Assembly (NCBI GenBank): GCA_973895155.1
Contig: OZ316894.1
Span: 22,258,001 to 22,322,000 of the forward strand
Direction: 5' to 3'
Length of the DNA: 64,000 bases
Source of the DNA: Marsupella aquatica
Taxonomy: Eukaryota > Marchantiophyta
This document shows, piece after piece, positions 45,253-57,948 of the stretch (the stretch's first letter is position 1; each line of letters starts with the position of its first letter). Made by a program: the position numbers and the translations under genes. Below the pieces are notes generated by a model. The model did not search any database, was not told the origin of the DNA, and worked only from the letters and a program-made list of their open reading frames with translations.

Positions 45253-47771
45253 AGAGACTCACTTTTTGACGTGTAGGTACCAGGACGCATTAAACCACAA
45301 CTGCCCTTCAAAAGCTACGGGTTACCTGTAGTTACCATTAAAAGGAGATTTTTCTTGAAATTGTGGAGTAAACTCACATGCTAGAAGAGAACAGTGATTG
45401 AAATGTGGAAAAAGGAGGAGGTCTTGGACACTTCCCTTTATATAGGGCAAGTTGTGGTTTAAGGCAAGATGTCAGGGCCCAACTGAATGCTGATGGTTAT
45501 TTTGTCTAGAATTTTTGGATCACCTCTAGCTATACCAAAGAACTATAATTGATACAAAATGGAAAAAAACTAAGTACAAAGAAGGGACAGCAAAAGAGGT
45601 ACAAAGAGGGCAAACACCAAACAAGAGAAAAGGTAAATGCAACCCTGCAAACGGAGAAAGAAGTGGTCCAAACATTACTAACTTAGGCTTCTAAATTCAA
45701 GGGATTTGGATTTTTTGACATTCAATTCAAAAGATCTTTGGTCTGGAGTCTATATTTAGAACAAGAAGTGACCATACAGTTTCGTTCAATGGTGAGCAAA
45801 AGTCACAGGTGCCTGGCACACATCTTGTAAAGCCACCCTTAGATAATAAAGAGAGCCCACTAGCCCAGTCAGTGGACTTGAAAATCTATGTATTTGGCAT
45901 GATCTGAGAAATTAAGTCAGCATCTCTTCCGGGCGGCAACTCCTTAGTTATTCATGTCAGGTTGATGTCTTGGATGGGCCATTCATCCAATTAAAGAATA
46001 GTTTTGTCCTAGGTACCCAACTCTCGTATGATAGGAGGGGTCTAGATTTGTACATGAACTAAAAAGTTGGCTGTACTAAAAAGTAATATTTTTAGAAAGC
46101 TGGGTTTTCCACTCTTAAAATTTATGAGTCATAAATGAAGTCCTACTTGGCAAGCAGTGAGCCCAAATAAATCCAGAATGATGTGAAGCGTTTATCATGT
46201 CTAGAATTTTAGACCACCTCCACCTATGGTCCAAACATTTCAAAACTTGGGCTCCTTGTGCATGTATTGAACTTTTGTCATTTCAAAAGACTTTAGGTGT
46301 GGAGTGTATCTTTAGAAAGTGAGTGAACATAAAATCACCAAAAAGAGGGCCAGAAAGTAATACGAATTTTGACATTTTGTCTTAAAAGAAATACTAGTAC
46401 TTGTTAGAATTGATGTACAAATCCCCTAACCAGTGGTAACTAGCCACATTGCATGGGGTAAACAAAGAGTAATGGATGTAAACCAGCGAGTGTAAGTGAT
46501 GCAAGCTAGCACTTTACATAACAGAAGTAAATACTACCACAGCACAAGGAGCCGGGAGAATCCATAAGCGCAAGAAAACAACCCAATCTAGTCATGGGAG
46601 GCATAGTGGAATCCAGTGAACAGCTTTCGGCCTAAATCTAGATCCAATGACTACTTACAGTTTTGACCCCAGGCAGACCTCCACAAAAGCAGTTCAAAAC
46701 TGACTGCCTGTTTTGATCTCATTGACACTATTGAAATGAACCTAAGTGTGGTCAATCCTGGGCCCATTATGATGTCTAGTTTTCTCAGTCACAATTAGAG
46801 CCGAGCTCCCATATCAATCACCGAGTCATCATTACACGTGGGGCGATTCAAAGGCTCCATTTCATGTGTTATGACCTCAAACGAGCGTGATAGGTTCTTC
46901 TAGGTTCTTCGGGGAAGGTGAAGACATCAGCGTCCACAAGAAGCAAATCTTAGGTTGTACACATTTTGACTTCTTGCTCTGCGTTTGTCAACAAAGGCGT
47001 CCAAACTTTGAAGAACTAGCGTTAAGATTGCCTTTCAATCTGCATCTGGAGGCAATCTGTGGGTAGACACGAAGTCATGAGTATAATGGACATTCATACT
47101 CAATTTTCGACCCTACTTCCAAAAACCCTTATTCGCAGTCTCATGGGTTTCCCCACATGTCCTCCTAAATCATTGGACACTACCCTTGACGAAAGTCCGT
47201 GCTCGACTCGTGTTATGTTTTGCATAATTTTCAAAAGTTTTGGGATTAGAACGTTAAAAGGAGGCGTCACATAGAATCTGGTGGTATGACATTTGCCACC
47301 CTCGACAATTTCAGGAATTCTTGCTTCCAGAGATCAGTTCATTTCGCAAATCTTTAGTTTGCTCGTGCATTTATTCATATTTGCCACTACAGGCCATCAT
47401 AGAGCATTTCCACCCCTGGGACACAGACTCTCAATTTGAGCCCGTACTACAATGAACAATGTTTTGTCACACTCACGCGTGTCCTTTACGGGAGCCAGAC
47501 TACACACATCGCTACGCATCAAAATAATCTCACTGAGAGAAGCCTTGGATGTATTCCAGAACTGTTTGTCACTTATACAGCATCCTCAAGGGTTTTTGAG
47601 GTGAGCATCGCTGCTAAACAAAGGATAATAAGAACATATCCATGAAAGTCTCAAGATATGTACAATGGTATACATAAGTTACAAAGGGGCTCTAAGTTTG
47701 TACCTCAGTTAACGTCCTTCCCCACAAGTCGAGCGCAAGTATTAAAATATCCAACAAAAATATCACCAAAT
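45253..47771. other. Intergenic, no supported gene
   Basis: Decayed repeat sequence. The phrase around 45,405-45,440 (ATGTGGAAAAAGGAGG...GACACTTCCC) recurs near 56,943-56,975. Two related segments (about 45,500-45,770 and 46,195-46,330) share TCTAGAATTTT and TTCAAAAGA(T/C)TTT text. The 3' UTR of the Lnt-like gene should lie just left of 47,772. Confidence 0.4.
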
Positions 47772-50258
47772 TTAATCTGTGCCTGCAAAAAATGGTCTCC
47801 TGGCAATTTCCCATTCTGTCGAGTTCCTAGTCTTCGTCTTGTACCTTCGATAAATCTTCCTACCAATCATATCCTCTTCAAATTTGTCACCAACAAAAAA
47901 TGTATTAACAGCCCCTGGAAAGAAATTTGATACTGCAAGGACCCAGTTGAGAGGTAACCATGCCATGAATATGTATTTTGCTGCTACTATAGCTCCGAGT
48001 ATACCGAAAACGAAGCCCCCATACGGATACAGAGTGAAGACCTTGGGAGAGATTGGCAGTTCCATTGTTGCCACAGATGTCGATGTTGATTCTCTGCATA
48101 GATCAAGAAAAAAACAGGACTCTTCAGGTGGTAGAAGGAATAGCAATGACGTAACACTATCTCTGGAGTGATAAGTGTGACTTTTCTTGGTTAGGACACT
48201 GCTTCTGGCTGACAAATCCACATCATCATGATCTTCAGCTCATCTACTAACATCTAAACATCTCAAGGATCTAAGCAGGTGGGGCTCTCCATCAATGTTA
48301 CAACACCAGAGATTGAACATTCTATGGAAAAACTCGAAAAAATCCCAAATTGGGGTCAAAAGTAGATAGGGCAACGGGCTTCAAAGATTCACATTACCTC
48401 AAGTCGTTAAACTCATTAAATGGGGATACCACCCCACTTTGTCCCCAAGACGAACATCGCAGAAGTGTGAAGCCATTTTCAACTGCTCGAAATGCATCAG
48501 CTTTAAACTGATAATTTGCCATCGGTCCCCATGTCCAGCTGGGTTGAATCATGATGTCCACCCTGTGCAGTCACGAAAGAGATATAAGACAAACTTCGAA
48601 AGAAATTTCTGCAGATCTGGATAGAGAAGATTCTTATCGTCATTAGAATTTCTTCGCTTATATTTCCTTTCTGTGAGTAAATGAAGGATGAAAAAATTAT
48701 GTGCAACGTTTAGCTTTTGTCTTGGTCACATACCAACCAAGGATGAAGGTTCCCAATTTAACAAGTTTTACAAGGCATGAAGTGGTGTTGCTGAGAAGCC
48801 CTTTGAAATTCTCTTTAAGATTGTGCAGTACATACAAAATCAAGAACAGAGAGAGACGTTAAGAACTGACCCCAGGTATGATGCTTGTTTCAGCAATCTG
48901 GGGAACTGGTAGTCAAAGCAAATGGCCGCACTAACGGTTCCAAAGGGAGTATCCACAGCTTTCAATTCACCAGGGCCTGCAATGGTTTCCATCTCCACAA
49001 ATGGCACTGGGTTTGTCTTCTCATACCGAAATCCAACTGATCCGTCCGGTAGCATGAACGTAAAAACATTGAATTGTGAAGCAACTTGCCCTACCTTCAT
49101 TCCATCTAGTACCTTGGCGTAAGACAAGCCCAAGTACGGTCCATGGTCAAGTGCAACAAATTCCTTATCACTTTTCAGATTAAGTTCCTCCCTCTTCACC
49201 TGCTCCAACAAAAGTAGCTGCCGAGCCCTGGAAATAAGTTCATCCTCACCTTTCTGCCCATAAACTATTGTGGCTGTTTCAGACCAGACAATAAACGCAT
49301 CTCCAGCCTTTGCTCGGTCTGAAGTTGCATTCCATAGGAACTCACTGGTGAGACGCTCCGTGTCCGCGACATAGCTGGGCTGCCTCAGAATACAAGACGC
49401 TGGTACGGTGGGTTTGATTGTATCGTTGATCCCTTTCTCGAAAAAGCTGCCAGAGAAAAACACCACTTTAGCTCCTGAAATCAATAGCGAGAGGATCAGG
49501 ATTGCGCTCCAGATTTTTACGAGCCTGTCATGAGTCTGGACCTTCTTTGCAAACTCCTTGGTGGTCAATTTCTGACCAAGCCTTCGGGATCCTTCTCCGT
49601 ACGAATCGCTATCACTATCAGCTTCCATGTCATCAACAAGATTAGCACCAGCTGCTGTTACAGTCCATGAACTTTCACCAGCTTCCTGTCTCAATTGCAG
49701 GCGCTGGTGCAGAAGGGCAGCGGTCCATGCCATGAAAAACACTATACCATCAACGCCCAAGCGAGCTACCGTGAGCACAATGGGCTGAATGCCGTGCTGT
49801 GTGTAGGCAGGATTTCCGGTTGTTCCAATCGGCGACAAGGTGGCTGAAGTATGCCACATCGTCATCCAAACAACTGGGAAAGCAAACGGATGGGATAGAA
49901 CGGCCGCTGGGAACCGCTGCTCGTAGTAAACAGTTGTCACAAAAACAAGGAGAAGAACGATCCAAGCGAGCAAGCTCACGGAGCCTACTGTCAACAGTCC
50001 GGTCCAGGTGAAGTAGGGATCGTTCAACTCAGCTGCGTAAGCAATTGTGTAGCCCAGGGTTTGCGTCACGAGAACAAGCAGCAAAAGGCCAAGAAATTCG
50101 CTCAGCTTCCGCTCCAGAACTTTGGCATGGTGCAGAAACTGGAGGAGAAGCAGAGGCTGGAGCCATTCCAGGATAACAATAGATTGTAACCCTGCGAAGG
50201 CCGAGCACACTCCTGACCCGAGTAACAGAAAGTAAACCTTCCAGCTGACGTCCTCCAT
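47772..50258 (-). CDS. Apolipoprotein N-acyltransferase-like / nitrilase-superfamily membrane protein
   Basis: Three exons: 50258-48871, 48562-48398 and 48093-47772 (stop), with GT-AG borders and matching phases. They total 1875 nt, exactly 624 codons plus stop. The first 190 residues hold six or so membrane segments, then an acidic, serine-rich cytosolic loop (about 205-235), another helix (about 250-270), and a carbon-nitrogen hydrolase domain. The catalytic triad expected for Lnt is visible: Glu327 in WSETA, Lys414 in YEKTNPVPFVE, and Cys447 in AAICFDYQFP. Exon 2 continues with VDIMIQPSWTWGPMANYQF and NGFTLLRCSSWGQSG; exon 3 adds a final helix (GGFVFGILGAIVAAKYIF). Bacterial Lnt N-acylates lipoproteins at the periplasmic face. 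Plants lack such lipoproteins, so the substrate is unknown. The start is the first ATG before the first helix. Confidence 0.85.
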
Positions 50259-51619
50259 CTCTGTTTATCTTTCTGCTCTTTCTCTCTCGTCGAATGGGGA
50301 CGGCAGAGGCTACACAAAGATAGCAGACTGCTTCTCCGTAACTTACCCCAATTGGGGTTGGAATAAACTCGAACCCAATTCCATTCAGTTTTCTCGCTCT
50401 CTCACATAGGATTCGCCTCCCTACAAAACCTTAATCGCGTACAAAAAGAGGCGGCAGGCAACAAAATCACAAAGAATTCGCCTCCCTACAGATGTTCAAA
50501 CCCCAGACCCACCTCCACGAAGGGCTCTTGCAGTTTGATCCCAAGGGAAATCTCAAATCTGCCTCACAACTCCCGAGTCTCTTGTTTGTCCATTTCAGAT
50601 GTCTTCCATCAGCATTTCCGCTCTCCGGAGCACAATCATGAATGGCAACAGTTCTCTGTGTGATAATCCGAGTGCTCAATTGCTGGGCAGAAACTCGGAA
50701 TGCAGACCTGGTCGTGGGGAAGAGCTCTACAGTAATGTACTGTGCATCTTGTAGCAAATGGCTCCTCTTTTTCCAGGCTCAAGCCTTTAGAAGGACCCAC
50801 ATATTTGACCGGATCACGCCATGGCACAATCTGCCCTTGCCGGATGGGGAATCGTTGGACGAGAAGGGTTGCGTTGCGAGTTTTGCTCGTCAATCAATCA
50901 TGAGACTGGGCCAGAGGATAGAGGAAGGAATTGCACAGAGGTCAGTTGACTTCGAGGTTCTGTCTCACTGATCTCGTGAAACTCTGGAGTATAATTGGTT
51001 TTTAGGGGGGTGTTACCAAATTACCTGTAAAATGTTTTTTACTACCTAGTCCCCCAAACTGATCCTTGTTCTCAATCTCTGCTCCTCAAAGTATTTTAAT
51101 TAGTGTGCTGACCTCCATTTTGTGTATGGGTTACTTAACCTAAATTCAGGTCATTTTGTACTAATTGTCTGCCACATGGCAAGATGCTATTGGCCCCGGA
51201 ATGTGAGAAATCAAGCCCACCCAGGTTTGTTCTTTCAAACAGGATTTAGGGGAAGGACCTCAACGTGAACAAGGAGGGGGCAGCCCTGAGTGTCACCAGG
51301 CCAAAACAGGAGGGCCGGGAGGAAGCCGGAGTAGGGCCAGGACTTGCGCAATGTGAGGGAGCTGGCCCAGTTCTCCCACATTTGTCAAAATTGGAATGAG
51401 GCTAGGTTCTGGTATTACTGGATGGGGTTTGGCAGGGCAAATAGTGCCTTGCCACATGGCAGAAAACCAATGCACAATGCCCTTGGGCTAAGTATAAGAG
51501 TAAAAGTAACCCGTATGCAAAAGGGGGGTCAATCTAGTGATTAAAATAATTTGGGGATAGTTGAAAATAAAAAGTGACTTTGGGGGATAGGTTAGCACAA
51601 AAGGGTTGCTTAAGTCCAT

Positions 51620-51705
51620 AGAGGTATGACTTTGTGGTAGCTCACTTGAGTAGAGGCTTATAGATCTTGGGTTAAACTATTGCATTAAAGAAAAAGAAAA
51701 AAATG
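51620..51705 (+). mobile_element. tRNA-derived SINE-like copy with A-rich tail
   Basis: A-box-like GGTAGCTCACTTGAG and a decayed B box (GATCTTGGGTTAAAC), then an A-rich tail (AAAGAAAAAGAAAAAAA). The body matches the minus-strand copy at 23,985-24,072, including GTAGCTCACTTGAGT and the GATCTTGGGTT phrase. Pol III boxes plus an A tail are the SINE plan. Confidence 0.55.
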
Positions 51706-52709
51706 GTTAAAACTAGGTACATTCAGTAGTTCAAAGGAATGGAGAAGCTCACAGGTAACTGCTTGCTACAATTTTTAGTGTTTGAAACCTAAACGTTAAT
51801 TAGCTTTTGAAGTACCAACTTGCACGACCATAAATGTAGGTTGCAACTATACAAGCCTTGCATAATAGTGCTTTCCTTTCCTTTTCTCCAGCGCCCTGAT
51901 TGGAGTGAGGCTAAAAATTAATCTTACTATAAAAGCGTGAATTGAAGTATACTCTTAATTAAGTGTCTACTGTAGGTCTAGAGTAAATTCTCTAGACAGT
52001 AACTCACAATACAAACAAAACTGATTAGGTCAAAATTTTAAATGAGGATGGACAAAATTGACATTGACTCTAAGTAAAGACAAAACTGAAATGAGTATGG
52101 ACAAAAAACAAAGATGAGTCAAAGACTTACCAAAATAGCATATAAATTGTATTGTGCTTCATATCTATTTATGTTCAAGTACCGGGTCAATGGGGCTAGT
52201 AACCAAAAAATCTGCATGGAAGTTTCTTATTAAATTAGGTGAATTTTCCCCTCAAATCAGTATATATCGAATTTGCATAATTAGAAGTTGCTTAACCCCC
52301 ACAAAACTGGTTCTATTCCTACAGAGCTAAGTTTTTCCTGTTGTGAAGTCCAAGGACCTCTAGGAGGCCAAAACACAATTTCACCTTGATGTGGAACACC
52401 CTAGTTGATGTCAATGTCAAAGAATAACTCAACTAGAATTGAAATCCTGGTGAAATCATCTAATTTCAGCCACTTTACTTATAACTCTAGTGGGCCAAGG
52501 GAAATAATAGTTATTTGATGTAGATTCTATAGGAGCAATTGACAACTAGTCAGATGCCAAAATGAAGCTAATCATGCTTAATATGCACTTAATATTGAAT
52601 TATACTGAGTGATGTCAAGTGGAAGTCAAAATTGAGAAGAACAATGTTTCACAGATGCTTGTATTCAAAAGATTGGAATTGCTTTCTATACTCCAGCTTT
52701 TTGCCAAGT

Positions 52710-53010
52710 ATAGTTACCCAAAAATGTTCAGTTCCTGATAATCATTGGTTAGCAAGCAATGTATACCCAAATGAATGTTCATGCTAAATTGTGAGTCAGC
52801 AGACTAAGCTATTTTGATGGGTAGATAATTACTCCCGGCCTCTGTACAAAGTATCCTGTTTCCTAGAATGGCAAATTTCCCACCTACAACTACCAATACT
52901 TCCCAACAATGTTCAGTTCCAGAAAATCATTGTTTGGAAGCAATAATTACCCAATGCTCATATTAAGTTGGGTCCGAGCAGCAAACTAACTAAGCCTACT
53001 TTGATGGGTA
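52710..53010. repeat. Diverged tandem duplication, about 185 nt
   Basis: AATGTTCAGTTCC...AATCATTG...TTTTGATGGGTA occurs at about 52,724 and again at about 52,908. It lies next to the 3' end of the GT47 gene. Confidence 0.7.
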
Positions 53011-53083
53011 CATTGTTTCTCTCTGCTTTGATCTGTACATGAAATAATATACCTGGAAGCAATTTCTAGTCTAATAATGATGA

Positions 53084-55064
53084 CTATGAAGTAAAGTCTT
53101 GGTCTAATGGAGGTCTGAGGGTGAATCTGCGCAACCACAAATCATACATTATCATGTGGAATGTATCGTAGTCTTGCGGAGGAGAGTTCCATGTGAAGAG
53201 ACGGCGCACAATGCCCACGTTTCGATGCAGCGTCTCGTACCTCTCGTCCGAGATGGACTTCAGGATGGTCTTCAGAGCGCCCACTTGCGATTCTTCCACA
53301 ATCACTGCGAACTCCTTCCAATCCAAGATGTCACTGAAAGGGAGATCGAACTGGTCCGCCAAAATCACAGGTACGCATCCGAACAAGATCGCATCCCCCA
53401 TTCGAGCCGTGTGGACCTGCAATGAATTTGTCCACGCTCATCATCATCAGATCACTCCCCAGAATTTTAAGCTTGTGGAATTCCTGGTTGTGAATTCTCA
53501 GCAACTATCCGGAAGGAGGCGTAATTGCATGCAAAGCCACGAAATCACAAAACCTCACAATCATGCAGCTTCACAATTGTTAAGTTTGAATGGGTCTCTT
53601 TTGTTCAGTTGCATTCCCACTCAAATTTCGAGTTCAAGATTCCTCGATCATCCCTTCATTCCAGACAGAGCATGGTAACTATGTCTGCGACTTGAGAACC
53701 AGAGCCGTAGGAGATTCGCAATAAAATCATGCAACGCGTGAGCACTCGTTGCAAGTTGAGAATCAGGTTATCAGGAATGATGAGGGTTTCTCTGCCTGGC
53801 ATGATCCTGTTCAGCTTGGTCGAGCTAGTCCGTCAATTCCAGCAGAGAATTTATTAATGATGTCCAATTAATTCAAGAAGCAAAAGTCGGGATTTGCAGC
53901 ACGGCAGTTACTTGCCTGGTATCCTTTAACATGAAGGCAATACTTCGCCTTCCGGAAATTGGCGAAGTAGTCTTCCCCCTTCACTTTCTGATTCAACACT
54001 CGGCCTCCTCCGAGTAAAATCTCGTCGTCGTCCGACCACGTCTCCCATAGAACTTTCCGCACTGCGGAGTTCTGAGATCCGGCCCAAAACGCCAGAATCT
54101 TACTAGCTTTCCTGCACAATCATGTGCATCCAGGCAAATTAATACTTTCACGAAGCTATCTAGACCAATGTACAATTTGTAAGTGAGTACCCAGTACGTC
54201 GGACCACAAGCGATTGCTCTCGAGAGCCGCTCTCGAACACAGATTAATTAATTTAGTCTGTACTCACCGCTCTGCTGCGGAGAGGCCTCCTGGTTCGTGG
54301 CCGTAGCGAGGCCAGATTTGCGGGAACGAGAAGTCCTTCGTGGGGATGTAGTTTCGCTTCCAGCGGCTGGCAGGGCAGATAATCTGAATCGCTGACCCGC
54401 TGAGATGCGGAGTTTTCACTGCAGCGTCCACGCCAATGTCATGGCAAGTGAAGTAGAAATGATCAGCTCCACCGGTCCGATTCCAGTATGGCCACTTCTG
54501 TCTCACTGTCTCCTCCATGTACTCTCTCACGAACGGGGACACCGAGGTCGGCCCGATCGCCATCCGCAGGCCCAAAACCGAGAACGGAAGCGCGAAGAAG
54601 TGCCCCTCGTTGGGATCATCCGTGCGGAACTCCGACTCATGCAAGTTTCGGAAGAGGTAGGGCTCGCTCGCATAGCTTCCGTATGGGAGTCGAGCCTCTT
54701 TCGGCGCACCATGCCCAAACTTGCCCTTGGAGTCGTTGGCGGGGTGAGGGTAGATGTATATCTTGAGGTTCTCCTTCATGTCGGCATAGTCTGCTGCGAA
54801 CACCTCCCGCGAATGGAAGAGGGGCTCGCTCATCCATTTCGGTGCTGTAACATTCGTCGAGGTAGTCAGGTGAGACGAATTCGAAGCCTTGCGCGACTGA
54901 ACACGCAGCGCTGCTGATGATGATACTTCTGTACTTCCAACGATCAAAAGGATTGATGCAAGGTAAATTGGGACAGCTACCATAGACAGAAGACTAGGTA
55001 GCACATGAAGTGCTGGTGATGACGGACGAATCAGCCTCACTCTGCTTTGATTCCGTAAAGCCAT
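53084..55064 (-). CDS. Exostosin-like glycosyltransferase, family GT47
   Basis: Three exons: 55064-54268, 54111-53916 and 53416-53084 (stop), giving 441 residues. A signal-anchor helix at about 22-44 (LPSLLSMVAVPIYLASILLI) fits a type II Golgi membrane protein. GT47 landmarks follow: KIYIYPHP near 101, SYASEP(Y)LF near 130, DPNEGHFFALPFS near 150-162, the DHFYFTCHDIG motif near 201-211, then FWAGSQNSAVRKVL and YFANFRKAKYCLHVKGYQ in exon 2, and RMGDAILFGCVPVILAD followed by LDWKEFAVIVEE in exon 3, the usual nucleotide-sugar-binding end. Plant members add sugars to xyloglucan, pectin, xylan or arabinogalactan; the exact substrate cannot be read here. Intron 1 has a normal GT donor (CG|GTGAGT); intron 2 starts with GC (CCAG|GCAAGT). 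Length is normal for the family. Alternative names are only subfamily choices. Confidence 0.9.
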
Positions 55065-56408
55065 TTCGGGCTAGGTACGTCGCACAGATCGTGTCTGTTA
55101 TATTTCGAACATGCTTAATTCAAGCTCATCCTAGGAATAAATTCGGCTCGTCATACCGTAGCTAGAGGTCTGATTCTTGAGAAGCTGACGTTAGAACCAG
55201 AATTGGCTTCGTTCCATCCGTCTACAGCCTGCTCGTTGAATCGATTTTGAGCCGGAGAGGGCTACAGAGTTGAGTGGATCCCGAGGTAAACATGAAGTCC
55301 GGCCTCGATTTCATGCATCGAAAGCAATACCAGAGCACTAGTGTCGGAGTCAGAGGGCTGTGTGACAGGATGTTGACGGAATAAACACCATGAGATCGAA
55401 TAAGCATGATTATTTATGCTTTAGAAAACTGGCTCTGATTCTCAGCTCTCCTGTACATCGAGCGAAAAGTACGGTAGTGGCACCTAATTATAGCTCGGTT
55501 CTTCTTGGATCCCGGGAGATCGAGTCCATCGAAGTGAGATTTCATGATAAATCTTCATTCAAGAGTGGACCAGAAGTCCTCCACTCGATCACACAACGAG
55601 TCAATTCAAGGCATGTGGCCCGAAAGACGAGGGCTGCCAATCTGCATGTCTTTGTAGCGTCCTCACTCCATTGAAAACACACAATTCACACAAAGCTTCG
55701 AAAGAGAACATTACAGTTCGTACTATAACTGGTACATTATGATTAACAGTACGCATCGTGACCGTTTCTCCACTGAGCACTAGGCAATCCGACATCACAC
55801 CATGTCACACCAGGTCAACGAGGGGAGGGAGCAATCACGAGACATGGAGTGCTGGGTCTTGGAGATCGAGTTCCATTAGGCCTGGCTGGGATCAACCACG
55901 CAACCAAGTGAACACAGATCTCATCCAGAGCACTGGCCACCTCACACGGACACCAAGAAAAGACTCGAGGCCACGTCCCGATAAATATACATGCGACGAT
56001 CCAAAAGCTTTTGTCTGATCGAATATCAGAATTCGAGTCATATTTTAAACGACGAAAGCTCGGCAAAGGAATCTCCGTAATTGGACCCCACATTCAAAGC
56101 TCCGGACGACCAGCAGGGCCCTCCAAATTGGATTGTGCATGGCTGGCTCGAGTTTTTCTTGGTTGTTTCCCACCAGACCTCAAAGAACTCATATTACTAT
56201 TGAATGGACTTGTCGTCGCTTGAACGGTATTTATTTTTATGAGCAAGCCAGGCACAAAATCGCCTTTTTGCCTCGCTTTTTGCCCAATTCTCGGGACAAG
56301 CGATGGTTCGGATCGATCTGCTTTCTCCAAAATAACCATGAGCCAAAGCGATGGAAGCAAACTAGCAAAGTACTATGATAGAGATCATTCCTGTGGCCAA
56401 AGAACAAA
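55065..56408. other. GT47 upstream region and intergenic
   Basis: The promoter and 5' UTR of the GT47 gene should lie within about 500 bases. GC is moderate, but frames on both strands up to 56,378 overlap and match nothing. Confidence 0.4.
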
Positions 56409-56900
56409 TTATTAAAACCCATGCCAGGATTGGAGGACGAAAAGCAGTGCCGCCGTCTACAGCAGATCGCCGCCGTCTATAGCAGATAACTTCATGGACA
56501 CCCGGGAGGAGTGGAGGACCGGTGCTGAAGAAATAAGTTATTCAGTAAGTACATCATAGATAGATACAGGTTTTGTCATGGCTAGTGGTGGTTAAAAATA
56601 TTATAAAATGGTTTTTAAATAGAACTCTACTGACTCTAGGTTCAAGACCGTCACCATGATTGAACCATCGTAAGCACTCTCTTGAATCTTGATTCTAAAG
56701 ATTCGACGCAAAAGAAGAGTCAGTGAGACTTCGATGGCCATCGTTGACAAAACGATAGAATCACGTTTCTTCAGCACCGGTCCTCCACTCCTCCCGGGTG
56801 TCCATGAAGTGTTCAAGCTACAATTTGTTTTCTTATGATCTGCTGTAGACGGCGGCACCGCTTTTCGTCCTCTAATCCTGACATGGGTTTTAATAAGTAC
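56409..56900. repeat. Inverted repeat, arms about 125 nt
   Basis: The left arm (about 56,409-56,535) and right arm (about 56,772-56,896) are reverse complements apart from a few changes and indels. For example CACCCGGGAGGAGTGGAGGA matches TCCTCCACTCCTCCCGGGTG, and TATTAAAACCCATG matches CATGGGTTTTAATA. The left arm has a local duplication of CCGCCGTCTA(C/T)AGCAGAT. The spacer is about 235 nt. No frame for a transposase. Confidence 0.85.
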
Positions 56901-57054
56901 ATCATACATAAATAAACACAGTAGAGGAGAGGAGTAAGTGAAACATGGAAAAAGGAGGGAAATCTTGAACACTTCCCCTTATAATTATATGGCTAGTGGT
57001 GGTCTAAAGGTGGCGGAAGTGCTCCAAAGTCTCTAATTAATGCAGTGCCTAAGA

Positions 57055-57948
57055 GCACTCCCACCAGACAACCGAGTTGGCTCCAGAAGCACTTGGTGGA
57101 CCGCACGTTAAATCTACACCCCAGAAATGCTCCCCAATTTTCTTGGGGCCCCGTACACTGCCCGTCCCAGTTCCCAATGTTGCTCCTCGATCCGGCCCGA
57201 GTTTGCCAGAACATAAAATAAGACTCTATCATTTTGTCACCCGCTCCAGCCCGATTAATATTGTGCCATCGACTTTAGGTTTATGTGTTGGCACCCTTCA
57301 ATTTTTGTCGCTCGCTCCGGCCTGATCAACTTTGTGCCATCAACTTCTTCCTTGTGGAGTTGTGGTTTATGTTTTGGCAACATTTTTGTCTAATAAATTA
57401 AGTCATGCCCGGCTAGGGAGTCATGCTTGCTTCGTAAGAGAGTCTAAGTGTTCAAGTACAGCCTAGTACTTTGGTTAAGAATCATGATTGATAGAGTCTT
57501 GGTTATTGTTCTGCCAAATGTTTCTTTTCTATGGAGTTGTGGTTCTTGTTCTGGCAACAGTTCTTTCCAATGGAATCATCTTTGTTTCATAATAGAGTCT
57601 AAGTGTTCAGGCAAAGCCTGGTACTTTGCATGAGAGTCATGATAAATGATAGAGTATTGGTTTATGTTGTGACAAACTTGGACCGGAGCAGGCAACAATA
57701 ATGGGGACTTGGGCTGGAGTGGGCGAAAGCAAGTGAAGGGTGCCAGAACACAAACTCAAACTCGATGGCACAAAGTTGGTCAAGCCGGGGCATGTGACAA
57801 TATGGTAGAGTTTTGGTTTATGTTCTGGCAAACTTGAGCCGGAGCGGGCAATAACATCGGGGACTGGGACGGGCATTGTACGGGGTCCCAATAAGATCGG
57901 GGAGCATTAATGTAGTGTAGATTTAATGTGCGGTACTTGGTGGCACTC
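57055..57948. repeat. TIR/foldback element, arms about 160 nt
   Basis: Left (about 57,080-57,215) and right (about 57,812-57,948) ends are inverted copies: CCCCGTACACTGCCCGTCCC against GGGACGGGCATTGTACGGGG, and GAGTTTGCCAGAACATAAA against TTTATGTTCTGGCAAACTTG. Internal copies of the same CTCCGGCC.../GGCACAAAGTTG text (57,240-57,345 and 57,660-57,790) extend the pairing inward. It is probably a non-autonomous DNA transposon. Confidence 0.75.

Larger units (their letters stand above)
50259..53083. other. Intergenic between two minus-strand genes
   Basis: The first 250 bases hold the likely promoter and 5' UTR of the Lnt-like gene, with the phrase AATTCGCCTCCCTACA near-repeated at 50,411 and 50,475. 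The frames at 50,467-50,971 overlap on both strands and are not supported. The remainder is AT-rich, with the SINE at 51,620 and a diverged duplication at 52,710-53,010. Confidence 0.4.

Noticed and set aside
54405-54917. 170-codon plus-strand frame
   Set aside because: Antisense shadow of GT47 exon 1.
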